From Porphyridium purpureum (lineage: Eukaryota; Rhodophyta; Bangiophyceae; Porphyridiales; Porphyridiaceae), in assembly GCA_008690995.1 (NCBI GenBank), contig VRMN01000005.1:186001-250000 (forward strand): a stretch of 64,000 bases of DNA. Reading direction: 5' to 3'. The position numbers and the translations under genes are program-made. Shown one piece after another: positions 54,940-64,000 of the stretch (its first letter is position 1; the number at the start of each line of letters is the position of its first letter). The notes beneath the pieces were generated by a model. It searched no databases. It saw only the letters and a program-made list of their open reading frames with translations, and was not told the origin of the DNA.

Positions 54940-55560
54940 GAACTAACCAATTGCGGCCCAGCTGTAATTACTAAGAGAAAAATATTTAGCCTGGATGACC
55001 CAGATCTTTTGCACTAGATGTGACTCGAGCGCGCAGGGGACGACCTGGCAGGCGGCAGATGGAAGCTTTAGGGCGTCCTTTCTGGGAATGGAAGGATACA
55101 CGTTTACGTTATGATCGGCATCGACGGGGCCGCGAAATATGCTTGTTTGCTTCCTGACCACAGTGTGCAGGACCGCTGTGGTCAAGTAACGCCATAGAAT
55201 ATGTATTTTGAGCCGGACACCGTACCAGTGCAAATTAGCTAAAGAATTTCTTGTCTGGTGAGAATGTGGAGCTTTTAGACTGCGTAGCCCACTCGCCTGA
55301 CTTTTGCCATATAATTGACTTGTGCATGATGCCAGCGTGCAAGGTGTATAATGGGGTACGGCAGTACCAGACTGCGCTGGCGCTCAACATTGCCTTCACA
55401 CTGGATTGGGAGACTGTGGACCAGCTCTTTGTTGGACAAGTTGTTCGCGTTGCCGCCAAATCGCATGCTACACTTTGGGTACCTTGGAGGGCGCACACGT
55501 GCAAGGAAACAGCGGCCGATTCCGATTCTCTATCGCTGAATCATAGCCAGCAAATTGCGG
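54940..55560 (+). mobile_element. Decayed Tc1/mariner transposase
   Basis: Reads, across broken frames, KIFSLDDPDLLH (the first-Asp block, usually DEK-x-FNLDGPDG), then LKEFLSGENVELLDCVAHSP (the block usually FF-x-EN-x-x-x-LEWPAYSP), then KVYNGVRQY and ETVDQLFVGQVVRVAAKS, the C-terminal helices. It aligns with the fossils at 25826-26470 (first part) and 35626-36190 (second part), so all three come from the same or closely related families. Catalytic residues are partly lost. No inverted repeats were found. Confidence 0.78.
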
Positions 55561-55804
55561 CGGCCCTACGTGTTTGGGTCGCACTATGTATGCCCTCAAC
55601 TGCTTGCGAACCGTGGAACAATTCGCAACCGACGTTTGTGCCACTTGCCTACTACTGAAACATGTATTTGTAAAACAGTGTTGTTTTATTGTATAACCCT
55701 GTCCTATGTCTGTGGTTTTGTAAGTGACTGATTTCTGCCGGCCAGTTCAAGTTCAAACACCGTGCATCCTCTAGTGGACACCGATCTGCACCAGCAGCCC
55801 AATC

Positions 55805-56797
55805 ATGATCGCAGCGATGGTGCGGAAGGGCATGCTCTGGAGCATACTCGCGGTCCTGTTGATCCACGCCTTGGGAGCTCCGCAGCTGCACGCGCTGCCG
55901 TGCCCGGAAACATATGTTGCTGGGGCGATGAAGTGCGCAACGTCGTCGTTGTACGTGCACTTGCAGAAACAACTGGTCATTCCGCGCGTGTCGTGGAAGA
56001 AGGAGCTTGCCATCTTCGGCAGGGAAAACGCGGATACATTTTTGCGCAAAATGAAGGGTTGGGCTCCGTCGTTGGATGCAACGCCTTACCTGGCAAGCTC
56101 AGCCGCACCCATGCGGATCAAGACGCTTTGCAACTTTACTAACGGGCCGCCCAAGTTTGTGATATCTCTATGCGACCCAGCAGAGAGAGCGTGGTCGCAT
56201 TTCCGTCACGAAGAATGGCTCTGGCGAAGGGATTCCGCAAAAGGTAAGGCCTCCGTCAATACGGCACGGAAAGGCAGCGTCCGACACGCAGGCAATGCAA
56301 CGACGCCATCCGTAACATCACGAGAGGAGGCGAATTCCATGTTGGTTGAATCGTATGTAACCTGCATCGAGACCTTCGTGCCAAAGCTCAAAAAGTGCTT
56401 TACGGCCCCGAACGGCACAATTGGGCACAACGACTGCTTCGGGCAGATGAAGCGCGAAGCAGCCGAGCGCGGTTTGGAAGACGGGTGTCTCGTTCCTTTG
56501 GCGGGCTCCGTATACAAGCCCATGCTTGATCGCTGGCTGACTTATTTTCCGCGCGAAGACTTTCTCATCCTGTATAAGGACGAATGGCTGAGGCACTTGG
56601 ACTTGACAATCGACAAAATCAGTTTGCATTTCGGGATGCGCAGACAACCGAATGCGAAGAAACCGACCAACCACATCACGGCAAATCGTCACGGTGACCT
56701 CTCTGAACTAGAGCTACCGCAACATGTGCAAGATCAGGTCAAGAGCTTTTTCGAGGAGCTGCGAGGGTGGGAGGAGTACATAGACAGACTTCCTTGA
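55805..56797 (+). CDS. Golgi-type carbohydrate sulfotransferase
   Basis: 330 residues, type II membrane topology: a short basic N-terminus and a hydrophobic segment (about 10-26). Transfers sulfate from PAPS to a sugar; in a red alga a cell-wall or mucilage galactan is the likely target. The 5'-phosphosulfate loop is GAMKCATSSLY (40-50; Lys43) and the 3'-phosphate site is CDPAERAWSHF (123-133; Arg128, Ser131). YKPMLDRWLTYFPREDFLIL matches the family block seen in GalNAc4S-6ST-like enzymes. Both PAPS motifs deviate: the usual K-x-GTT reads KCATS, and the Arg of RDP is Cys123. Four or more paired Cys in the lumenal part suit a secretory enzyme. Confidence 0.85.
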   Translation: MIAAMVRKGMLWSILAVLLIHALGAPQLHALPCPETYVAGAMKCATSSLYVHLQKQLVIPRVSWKKELAIFGRENADTFLRKMKGWAPSLDATPYLASSAAPMRIKTLCNFTNGPPKFVISLCDPAERAWSHFRHEEWLWRRDSAKGKASVNTARKGSVRHAGNATTPSVTSREEANSMLVESYVTCIETFVPKLKKCFTAPNGTIGHNDCFGQMKREAAERGLEDGCLVPLAGSVYKPMLDRWLTYFPREDFLILYKDEWLRHLDLTIDKISLHFGMRRQPNAKKPTNHITANRHGDLSELELPQHVQDQVKSFFEELRGWEEYIDRLP

Positions 56798-57728
56798 CAC
56801 AAGTTTTGTTCGTTCCGGACGTGAGACCACATTAGAAGCAAATTCTAGAGTCAAGCGCTCAGCAGCCCATTGAGCCTCCACAATTACTTCATCATGAAAA
56901 CGACTCGTTCTGAATGTCCATAGTTGATTCCTTGATATTGGTGTAATCTAGGCGCGGAATGCACATCGCGACCTTTCTTCGAGGGCAGAGTTACCGTTCT
57001 GCGCTTGCTTGAACGATGCTCGATCCTCCAGAGACTCAGTCCAACAAAGTCCTCTCGCATTGAGAAATATGCTATGTTCTTGGTGGCTCTAGCGCTCAAA
57101 CTAACCACCGGTAACGCCAGCACAGCTTTGTTTGTTGACTCGGCGTTTTGAAGTGCCGTGGGTTTGCAGGCGAACTACGCAACATGTCAAGCAGCCGACC
57201 TCGCGATTGACAAGAGCTTCTGGCATTTCAAGGAAACTGCAGTTCTATGTGGTAACCACTGCAGGCAATAAAGTATGGAAGCTAACGTAGCATGTGAAGC
57301 GGCGCATTTCGATACGGCGTGGACGCGCAAATATGCCGCTTGTGGAATCCATCGCTACCCAGAATTGATCGGGAACGGAAGTCGAAACTATGGCCAATGC
57401 CGCATCCTAGACTGGTAAGCTGAACAGTAGACCCCCTACTCTGATGCGGCGACCGCAACACGCTGCGCACCCCTCACGTAGACTCGGCTTTGGTCAGCTC
57501 AAGGGGCGCACACTTTTCTACTCACGCGTAGGTCCTTTCGGTTCAACAAACTTGCGGCGTCGCCACCAGCATTCAGTAAAAGCGGCAGAAGAGCAAGTGT
57601 ATCCCGACGCCCGTTAGGTCTGGGCGCAGAAGAGTTTATAGGCCTTCTCTCAAAAAGTAAGACAGCTTTCGGCACCGCCCTCGATCTCGCCAACTTGGTC
57701 TTGGCTCAGAGGCTGATCCCAAGTGGAT
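56798..57728. other. Spacer between sulfotransferase and universal stress protein
   Basis: About 930 bp without a recognised gene. An AATAAA lies at 57267-57272, some distance from the sulfotransferase stop. Confidence 0.4.
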
Positions 57729-58382
57729 ATGAATCAAGCTGGTTTTGGATTTTCAAAGATATTTGGATCGACAAGATTCAGGGAAGCGGGAGCCGGTTTC
57801 GGGGGGGGGGTAGGGGCAGTCGTCGCGATGAGTTCGAGCAGCGCACAGCCGGAGGTGTCTCGCACATTCTCTACGCTTTCACTGACGGAGCGCAAGATCA
57901 TGGTGACGGTGGATGGCAGCCAGCACTCGGATTATGCGCTCGAGTGGGTGTTTGACAACGTGTACAGGCCGACGGACAAACTGCTCCTCGTGCACGCGTC
58001 CGCGCCTCCGGCCATCCCTGAGGTCGGATTTGGTGCGGTGCCAGAGCATTTGTATTCCGAGATGATCGAGCGGAATCGCCAGCAAACGCGTCACCTTCTC
58101 AAACGCTACGAGAAAATGACCAAGAGAATCATGCACGACCGTCTCCACGGCAAGATTTCCATCATTCACGAGCAGGGCCACCCGAAAGAAGTTATCGTCC
58201 GCATCGCCAACCAAGAGAAGGCCGATATCGTGGTGGTAGCGTCGCGAGGCTTGGGCGCTATTCAGTACGCGGTCTTGGGCTCCACGAGCCAGTTTCTCGT
58301 GAACCACCTTAAAATGCCAGTCATCGTCGTGCACAAGCCTCCCGCGTTGGCTTCTGTACCGGCGTCCCGTGGTCAGGCATAG
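57729..58382 (+). CDS. Universal stress protein (UspA) family
   Basis: 217 residues from the ATG at 57729; an inner start at 57828 (MSSSSAQPEV) is also possible. The single USP domain begins at about residue 54 with KIMVTVDGSQHSDYALEWV and ends with IVVVASRGLGAIQYAVLGS followed by TSQFLVNHLKMPVIVVH. The ATP-binding signature G-x2-G-x9-G-(S/T) is present in its usual place, so an ATP-binding type is likely. Plant and algal members respond to stress and hypoxia; the exact role is unknown. The Gly-rich N-terminal 35 residues (FGGGVGAVVA) are unusual and could be leader sequence or untranslated. Confidence 0.9.
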   Translation: MNQAGFGFSKIFGSTRFREAGAGFGGGVGAVVAMSSSSAQPEVSRTFSTLSLTERKIMVTVDGSQHSDYALEWVFDNVYRPTDKLLLVHASAPPAIPEVGFGAVPEHLYSEMIERNRQQTRHLLKRYEKMTKRIMHDRLHGKISIIHEQGHPKEVIVRIANQEKADIVVVASRGLGAIQYAVLGSTSQFLVNHLKMPVIVVHKPPALASVPASRGQA

Positions 58383-58542
58383 CAAAGTACGCGGGTCAGG
58401 CGGGTTGGAGAACATCTTGCGCAAAGAGCCCGGCTGTGTGGCGTTGCAGACGAAAAGGAGATTTGTGGGTCTCGAATCCGCTTGACGTGAAATGTGTAAA
58501 AGGAACAGAATAGCGGATTTCATTGTATGATTTAACTTCTGC

Positions 58543-58989
58543 TTATTCGCCGTTCCTCGTGCATGAGCTGTCTTCTTGCAAATCCGTGGGCGACGGACGT
58601 CTGATTTTGAATAGGGTCGAATCGTTTCCTCCGACAGGAAGAACCGCGTATGACCAAGACCATTCCTCTGGCTCTAGGCAGAGTCGTTTTGAAACAGTTC
58701 CCTGCATTCCAAGCACACAGACTTCGCCAAGCTCGAGCCTCCTCAGCATTTTTCGACCTTTACTGTCAAGCACCCCGAGCCGTTCAAAACTAACCGATGC
58801 GCACGGTTCTAATGTCGTTGCTTGGGCCGTATCTCTCTGCACTGTTTGTTCATCTTTCCAAGAAACTGTGACCAGGACTGAGCTTGCCGATAGCGCGTTT
58901 CGAACCTTCAGTGCACGGCCCCAAGCTGCCAGGCATGCAGAAACCCAAATCAAGCAGATCAGAACACGGAGCTTCATCCGGCGAATCAT
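58543..58989 (-). CDS. Possible small secreted protein
   Basis: A 148-codon frame on the minus strand starting at the ATG at 58989. Its start, MIRRMKLRVLICLIWVSACLA, has a charged n-region, a hydrophobic core and small residues suitable for signal-peptide cleavage. The rest (SVLVTVSWKDEQTV, LGEVCVLGMQG) is mixed and soluble with no known family. It sits between convergent USP and NIPA genes. A slightly longer frame runs on the plus strand (58523-59083) but lacks structure. Real or chance is undecided. Confidence 0.4.
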   Translation of the reverse strand: MIRRMKLRVLICLIWVSACLAAWGRALKVRNALSASSVLVTVSWKDEQTVQRDTAQATTLEPCASVSFERLGVLDSKGRKMLRRLELGEVCVLGMQGTVSKRLCLEPEEWSWSYAVLPVGGNDSTLFKIRRPSPTDLQEDSSCTRNGE

Positions 58990-59092
58990 TTTTGGCTATG
59001 GGATTAACTGGCTCTCCTCTCCCAGCGAAGCTTCCGGCTCTTTGGGCGATGCAAGCACGGCGACTCCTGACGCAATTATATGACGCACGTAC

Positions 59093-59152
<60 letters not shown>
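59093..59152 (+). repeat. CA dinucleotide microsatellite
   Basis: An uninterrupted run of about 30 CA units in the convergent spacer between USP and NIPA; much the longest simple repeat of the window. Confidence 0.95.
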
Positions 59153-59156
<4 letters not shown>

Positions 59157-59238
59157 CCAAAACACGACACGATGAACACTCGTTAACCCCCTTGCCCCGA
59201 TCGTAAAAAGCAAATCAAGAAAGCTGCCAGTACGAGGA

Positions 59239-60385
59239 TCAAGAACCTTGAGCCACAAACGTCGAGGAAAGACTAAGCTTGCTCATCATCGTGAAAAGTG
59301 CGAAAATTCCGTGATGATCGAATGGAAACGTACCAAACAGAATCAGAGCCAGAGAGGTTATCAGCACGAACCAGGTCTGCACAGGGAGAAGCGACCACTC
59401 CTGAAAGAAAATAAGCGAGTTGGCTGTGGAAAAGAGGACAAACGTTGAGAAGCTCGCCGGTACCAAAAGACTCATGTCATAAAATCGCATGCCTTCGTTC
59501 ATGGCACCGATGTTCAGCACCGCGTACACACCCATGCTTCCGTAAATGGCGTACGTGCCACCGTAGTGAAACTGATTTTCGCTATCGAGAAGGCTAGTCT
59601 TGGCCAGCTCCACTCTTCAGACATTTGTACACGGAGAACAGAGATTCTGTGGTCAGTATCATGTGAACTCATGGGTGGAAAAATCCGGACCTGGCGAAAT
59701 GAGAGCCTTGAGTTCATCACGAAGTTGGCGTCACGTACATTAGTTTGCCGACCAGAAAACTTTGCGCGCTTAGCATGCCAGCAATAATCACGTAAATGAG
59801 GGCGAGCCTTAGGTTCGAGGCACCCTTCATGTCGTTTGCTTGCTTGAATCGCATCGCTAGAGAGGCGACGAACAAGGCCACCAAGGCAGCAAGCTGCAAT
59901 GAGGCCCAGACCATAAAGATGGAAGTGGAAGCATTAGCCTGAATGTCGGAGAGCAGGAGCTTGGGCTCAGGCACAAACCCAAAGATGGTGATCATGACGC
60001 TACCTACGGCGACGGCCATCGAGCCGGCCGCGTCGGCCGGACTGAAAGGCTCGCCCAGCAGGCTCATGCTGAACAATGCATTGAACATAATTGTATTTGC
60101 CCCGAGCGGCGCAAGCACGAGCACGGGCAGCGCGGCCATCGCGACTACAGACCCGATGGCCTGACTGAGAATAAACAGCGCGAGGCCCACCAGCCATGTG
60201 CGCGAGCGGAACACCGGCACGCGCTCGCTCTCCGGGCGGCTGGCATTCAGAATGTGCGTCTTACGCTGGAGCACCAGGCCCAGCGACTGTACGGCCGACG
60301 TCAGCACGCCCGCAGCGACCCCGATCGCGTACATGACTGTGCCGTTCCCCGTCGCATCGGTTGTCTCCGCACAGCCGCCAGGCAT
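59239..60385 (-). CDS. NIPA-type (DUF803) magnesium transporter, two exons
   Basis: Exon 1 runs from the ATG at 60385 to 59739 and exon 2 from 59614 to the stop at 59239; joined they give 340 residues. The 124-bp intron (59738-59615) begins GTACGT and ends CTGAAG on the coding strand; splicing turns ...GKLM into GKLIVELAKTSLLD, keeping frame. About nine membrane segments are visible. Family hallmarks are SLGLVLQRKTHIL, LPVLVLAPLGANTIMFNALF and FGFVPEP, closest in style to fungal and algal DUF803 proteins. These carry Mg2+ across plasma or endosomal membranes. The start is only about 200 bp from that of the divergent kinase gene. Confidence 0.88.
59615..59738 (-). other. Intron of the NIPA gene
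   Basis: The only intron supported in the window. Without it exon 1 stops after LMYVTPTS and exon 2 has no ATG; with it the frame and the family sequence are continuous. The donor GTACGT and the acceptor (CTGAAG followed by AGTGG) fit GT-AG rules. The acceptor side has little pyrimidine tract. Confidence 0.8.
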
Positions 60386-60588
60386 TCACTTCACCTCCGA
60401 CCGCTTGCAACCGGAAAAAAAAAAAAAACGGGCACGAACTGAACACAAAGTACAGTTAAGTGGTACAGTGATAAGTGTACTTCCGCCGGCGGGAGGGTGC
60501 ACGAATTGAGTGCAGCTGGCTGGATGTCGCGGGATGCGCGGGAGGCACGGAGAGTGGCAGGAAGGGTGGCCGGTTGCGCAAGGGAAGG
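60386..60588. promoter_or_regulatory. Bidirectional promoter between NIPA and ACT-PH-kinase genes
   Basis: 203 bp between two divergent ATGs. It holds three TGTAC-type sites with GTAC cores at 60450, 60463 and 60477, regularly spaced by 13-14 bp, next to a poly-A tract (60416-60428). No TATA box is seen. The site cluster is about 110-140 bp from the kinase ATG and 65-95 bp from the NIPA ATG. Confidence 0.6.
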
Positions 60589-62982
60589 ATGGGTTCACCT
60601 GTGCCGGCGTTGCGACCAGTGGCTCCGCCGGACGTGAGCTCGTCGTGGCTGTCTGCGAAGAAGGCAATTCCGACGGAAATTACAGACCGGCATTACACGA
60701 TGTGGCGCGACAGTGTCGAGACGCAGTGTCCCGTCGTCGACCTGCGCTCCGTGTGCGCGCACAGGAACGTGTACGAGCTGAGCATCATGGCCAAGGAGCG
60801 CCAGGGGCTTCTCGCCGAGGTGTCAGACTGCTTGCGCAACAGCCAGCTTAGTATCCTGAGTGCGAAAATTTTCTCGCTGCCGAACGACAGTGTCATGGAC
60901 CTGTTCCGAATTTATGACGGAAGGAGTGTTCTTGAGGGGGACGACGACGCGGCCCACGTTTACGGCAAGGTGCTGGAAATTGTGAATCGTGCGTACGAAG
61001 CAAGCACGGCCACCTGCTTGGAGGAAGACAACACTAAGCCATCCGATGTTTGTGTGCCGAACGAGTTTACACCCTCGGAGAAGCCCTTATCGCCCAGACC
61101 CGCCCAGCAGCCCTCTATGCGGCAGACATCTGGCTCTTCTTGTCGAGAGGGCGTCGAAGAATCCATGCAGCATGCGGAACAAGAGCACAATTCGCAAGCG
61201 GAGGAGCGCAAGAATGTGAACCGAGATGAGAGCAAAGCAGCACCGTCGAGAGCACAAACAGCGCCTGGAAAAGTACAGACCTCAAAGGCCACATCCACTG
61301 ACGTTTTCCAGTATAGTAGCCGTCGCGCTTCGGCATCCAAGTCGCGCAAAATCCGGCGAGAGTATTCGAATCTTGCCTTGTACAACGTGGAAGCTGAGGC
61401 GCAAGACGAAGGACTGCGGCGCTCGAGGGATGCTGAGCTCGCACATTTGCGGAAAGGTGAAGTATTGTACCTGTACTCGCCTGACTCGCACCATCGGTAC
61501 TCATACACTTTCCGCATTTCGGAGAATTTGAAGAACCTCGAGTGGGACAAGGGCAAGAGCGTGGATTTTAAAAGCTGCCATGGAGTGGTATACGGCCCGA
61601 AAACGGGTACCTTTTCTGTTCTGGATGCTGCGAAGCGACCTGACGAAGATTGGCTGTGCTTTTCCCTGCTCGTGCGCAAGTCAAGAGATGCGATGACAAG
61701 CATGGATTTTGCCGCGTCAAGCGACGAGCAAGTCACGCGGTGGGTGTGCTGTCTCCAGTATCTTTGTCACAAGTGGCAACCCGAGCGCATTCCATTGCTT
61801 ACTCGCGAGAACTGTATTTTTGAGAGCGGACGTATGAAAGTGCGCCACTTGGCGAAGCACCTCGGCGAAACCGTACCGGCCATGCTTACCAGGGTGGCGA
61901 TCGAGTACTACAGGAACAAAGAATCTAAGCAAAAGGAAACACAGCGTGCGAATGCGTCGCAACTCTCTGCTGAACAGCGAAGGGAGTTATTAGCGCTCCG
62001 GAAAGAATTAAGGCATTCACTTGACCGTGAGACGATTCTGAAGAATCGATTGAAGGATACTCAAGCGGCGTGGGAGATAGACTTTGTGCGCGAAGTGGCT
62101 CTCGGTGAGCGCATCGGGAAGGGTGCGTACAGTGATATTTGGAAGGCAACCTGGCGAGCCTCTGTCGTGGCCTGCAAAGTCTTGCGTGCACAGGACACGT
62201 CAGACAAGCGTGTCCGTGAGTTCTATGAGGAAGTCAAATTGACAAGCAAGTTCAGGCATCCAAACATTGTCCTGTTTATGGCAGCGTGCCCGCGCCCGCC
62301 GCACTTTTGCATTCTGACCGAGTTCTGTTTTGGCGGAAATGTCTACTCTGCACTTCGCAGGGTGAGTTGGCGCAGACTAGATCATCGCGCGCTGGTCCGG
62401 ATTGCGCGCGACATTGCGCGCGGCTTGCTGTACTTGCACGCGTGCAACATAGTTCATCGTGACGTCAAGAGTCAGAACATCTTGCTGGACCGTCCGGTGG
62501 AAGAAGGCACACCGGTGGCCAAGATTTGCGACTTTGGATTGAGCCGCGAGCTTGTATGTGGTGCTGATGATGATCCAGACGGTGGAATTATGACCAACGA
62601 AACAGGCACGTACCGATGGATGGCGCCAGAAATGATTCGGCACGAGCGCTACAACGAAAAAGTGGACGTATACTCTTATGGAGTCACTGTTTGGGAACTT
62701 TTCACGTGCGAATTTCCGTTTGCCAACTTTTCACCAATCCAAGCTGCATTTGCTGTAGCCGATAAGGGCGCGCGTCCCGTTGCACTGACAGAGTATGGGC
62801 GTGCCAACCCAATACCGCTTGCTTGGAACGCCCTCATCAATTGGTGTTGGGCCACGCGCCCAGCCGACCGCCCGCGCTTGGACCAAGTCGTTGAAGCACT
62901 GAATCGGATGGAGTTTCAGAATCCGGACATTCTGATCCCATCTGTCATCCCCAACAACCACGTGCACCAAACTACATCGTGA
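60589..62982 (+). CDS. ACT-PH-Raf-like (TKL) protein kinase
   Basis: 797 residues from the ATG at 60589 (the frame upstream has only non-ATG starts). An ACT domain lies at about 58-135 (NVYELSIMAKERQGLLAEVS and LSILSAKIFSLPNDSVMDLF). A Ser/Glu-rich linker follows, then a PH-like domain at about 287-400 (RKGEVLYLYSP to VTRWVCCLQYL). The kinase domain starts at about 503: GERIGKGAYSDIWKATW, Lys530 in ACKVL, HRDVKSQN (623-630), DFG (648-650) and GTYRWMAPEMIRHERYNEKV. This is a TKL/Raf-like kinase; plant STY8/17/46 kinases also have ACT plus kinase, and in Arabidopsis they phosphorylate plastid transit peptides. The inserted PH domain is not part of that family. All catalytic residues are present. 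Confidence 0.92.
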   Translation: MGSPVPALRPVAPPDVSSSWLSAKKAIPTEITDRHYTMWRDSVETQCPVVDLRSVCAHRNVYELSIMAKERQGLLAEVSDCLRNSQLSILSAKIFSLPNDSVMDLFRIYDGRSVLEGDDDAAHVYGKVLEIVNRAYEASTATCLEEDNTKPSDVCVPNEFTPSEKPLSPRPAQQPSMRQTSGSSCREGVEESMQHAEQEHNSQAEERKNVNRDESKAAPSRAQTAPGKVQTSKATSTDVFQYSSRRASASKSRKIRREYSNLALYNVEAEAQDEGLRRSRDAELAHLRKGEVLYLYSPDSHHRYSYTFRISENLKNLEWDKGKSVDFKSCHGVVYGPKTGTFSVLDAAKRPDEDWLCFSLLVRKSRDAMTSMDFAASSDEQVTRWVCCLQYLCHKWQPERIPLLTRENCIFESGRMKVRHLAKHLGETVPAMLTRVAIEYYRNKESKQKETQRANASQLSAEQRRELLALRKELRHSLDRETILKNRLKDTQAAWEIDFVREVALGERIGKGAYSDIWKATWRASVVACKVLRAQDTSDKRVREFYEEVKLTSKFRHPNIVLFMAACPRPPHFCILTEFCFGGNVYSALRRVSWRRLDHRALVRIARDIARGLLYLHACNIVHRDVKSQNILLDRPVEEGTPVAKICDFGLSRELVCGADDDPDGGIMTNETGTYRWMAPEMIRHERYNEKVDVYSYGVTVWELFTCEFPFANFSPIQAAFAVADKGARPVALTEYGRANPIPLAWNALINWCWATRPADRPRLDQVVEALNRMEFQNPDILIPSVIPNNHVHQTTS

Positions 62983-63229
62983 AAAACACTGCGAGCACGA
63001 CATCCGTATAAGATGGAGTCGTGAGACACGTTCTGTCTGATGTGCAGGGCATTTGCGAGCAGAGCAAAAACGAAGAAGTGGTGGAAAGTGAAAGGATGCT
63101 CGCTCGCTTTGTGAAGGAGATATCCATGATTTATTGATTTGATTGACACTGTCATGAGTTTGCGCCGACTGCCGTTGGCTCCAAAGCAAGTCGCGGGATT
63201 TCAAAGCTCAATCAGGGTCTGCCATCATG

Positions 63230-64000
63230 CTAGCGGGAGTCTTGCCCAGGTGAGGCTTTTGATTGCTGGGTCAACTCAAAGCAACGAGCCCGAAGGCCTC
63301 GCTCGCTCTCACTTTCATCATGCAGCCAGTGTCGAGCGCAGAACTCGACCAACTTTAACGATCCGATCATCGCCAGATCCGTCTTTCTGGGCGTCAGGAT
63401 GCGAAGCGCGTCTTCAAGGAAACTCGTCAGCTCTTCATGCGTGAAAGGACAGAGATGTCGGCCGCCGTCGTTGCCCAGCTTAGACAGGGCAAGAAGAAGC
63501 TCGCTTTTTGAAGCAGGCAAGGAAATCAGTCTTCCAGAGCAGAAAGCTGTGCCCGCTTCGACCCACATTCGTCGTATTGCACACCGTAAAACAAGGTGGT
63601 CACTTATCCACTCGATCTCAAGCTTTGCGTGCAAACAGACTTGTGCAACTGCGAGGAGTGCACGGCTTGCAGGCTCAGATAGAGATTGATTCAGTGAGCA
63701 TACAAGCGCAGCGAACGCGTTGATGCAGAGAGCAACAGATTCAAATTCATGGCCTGCCCTCGGATCCGGTTGGTCAGGAAGCTCAAGCACGCTGCCCAGA
63801 TATGTACAAGTCACACTGGCAGCGCGCTCGTCCAGCTCCGCCAAAACGCTGAGCCGCGATGCCAGTGCCGCATAACTGGCCCAATGTTTTGCAACCAGTG
63901 AAGCACACACGCTTGACAGCTGGTTCACATTCCGTGCGCTGAAGCCGAGCTGCTTCCAAGCCTGACACGCGTGGACGACGCCGGACACCAAGGTAGCGAT
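63230..64000 (-). CDS. Helical-repeat protein of unknown function (partial, N-terminus beyond right edge)
   Basis: The frame is open from the window edge to the stop at 63230, about 256 residues. It is Ala/Leu/Ser-rich and predicted helical, with blocks such as ALASRLSVLAELDERAASVT, ALCINAFAALVCSLNQSL and ELLLALSKLGNDG that recall the short helical repeats of FASTK/RAP or octotricopeptide organelle RNA-binding proteins. No RAP domain is visible at the C-terminus. The family is a guess; the gene itself is likely real given its length. Confidence 0.6.
   Translation of the reverse strand: MATLVSGVVHACQAWKQLGFSARNVNQLSSVCASLVAKHWASYAALASRLSVLAELDERAASVTCTYLGSVLELPDQPDPRAGHEFESVALCINAFAALVCSLNQSLSEPASRALLAVAQVCLHAKLEIEWISDHLVLRCAIRRMWVEAGTAFCSGRLISLPASKSELLLALSKLGNDGGRHLCPFTHEELTSFLEDALRILTPRKTDLAMIGSLKLVEFCARHWLHDESESERGLRARCFELTQQSKASPGQDSR

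Overview
The window looks like nuclear DNA of a unicellular red alga, most plausibly Porphyridium or a close relative. This is inferred from style and was not checked by search. The genes are eukaryotic (eIF3b, UBE2D-type E2, CELF-type RNA-binding protein, NIPA transporter) but almost all are uninterrupted, including one of 12.5 kb; only one intron could be supported. Plastid or organelle-type genes (indole-3-glycerol phosphate synthase with a leader, bacterial-type topoisomerase I) and a carbohydrate sulfotransferase also fit a red alga.

Layout. 1-3.6 kb: eIF3b (cut by the left edge) and a Ser/Thr kinase, both on the minus strand. 5.2-17.7 kb: a giant BLTP1/Csf1-type bridge-like lipid transfer protein. 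18.4-21.0 kb: a decayed Mutator-like (MULE) DNA transposon with matching terminal inverted repeats. 21-26.5 kb: gene-poor, with decayed Tc1/mariner pieces and a roughly 310-bp repeat. 27-32 kb: a tandem pair of secreted repeat proteins, the first a pseudogene and the second intact. 32-36.6 kb: gene-poor, with two inverted copies of the same 310-bp repeat and another mariner fossil. 36.6-48.3 kb: a dense gene block of an ankyrin protein, topoisomerase I, CELF-like protein, Ubc4/5-type E2, RNF5/RMA1-like RING E3 and IGPS. 49.2-52.1 kb: a near-identical direct duplication of the 3' end of the lipid-transfer gene, 34.2 kb from its source. 52-55.6 kb: gene-poor, with a further mariner fossil. 55.8-64 kb: sulfotransferase, universal stress protein, a possible small secreted protein, a NIPA transporter (two exons), a divergent ACT-PH-kinase gene and a helical-repeat protein cut by the right edge.

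The observations most worth following are: (1) the 2.87-kb segmental duplication, whose copy gained an in-frame ATG and keeps an 856-codon reading frame; (2) a three-copy dispersed repeat carrying perfect heat-shock-element arrays (GAAnnTTCnnGAA); (3) a palindromic ACTGTAC/GTACAGT motif clustered in several promoters, including the shared divergent NIPA/kinase promoter; and (4) an ACT-PH-Raf-like kinase architecture.

The genes do not form one pathway. The clearest local link is the E2 and membrane RING E3 pair, which sit next to each other on the same strand.
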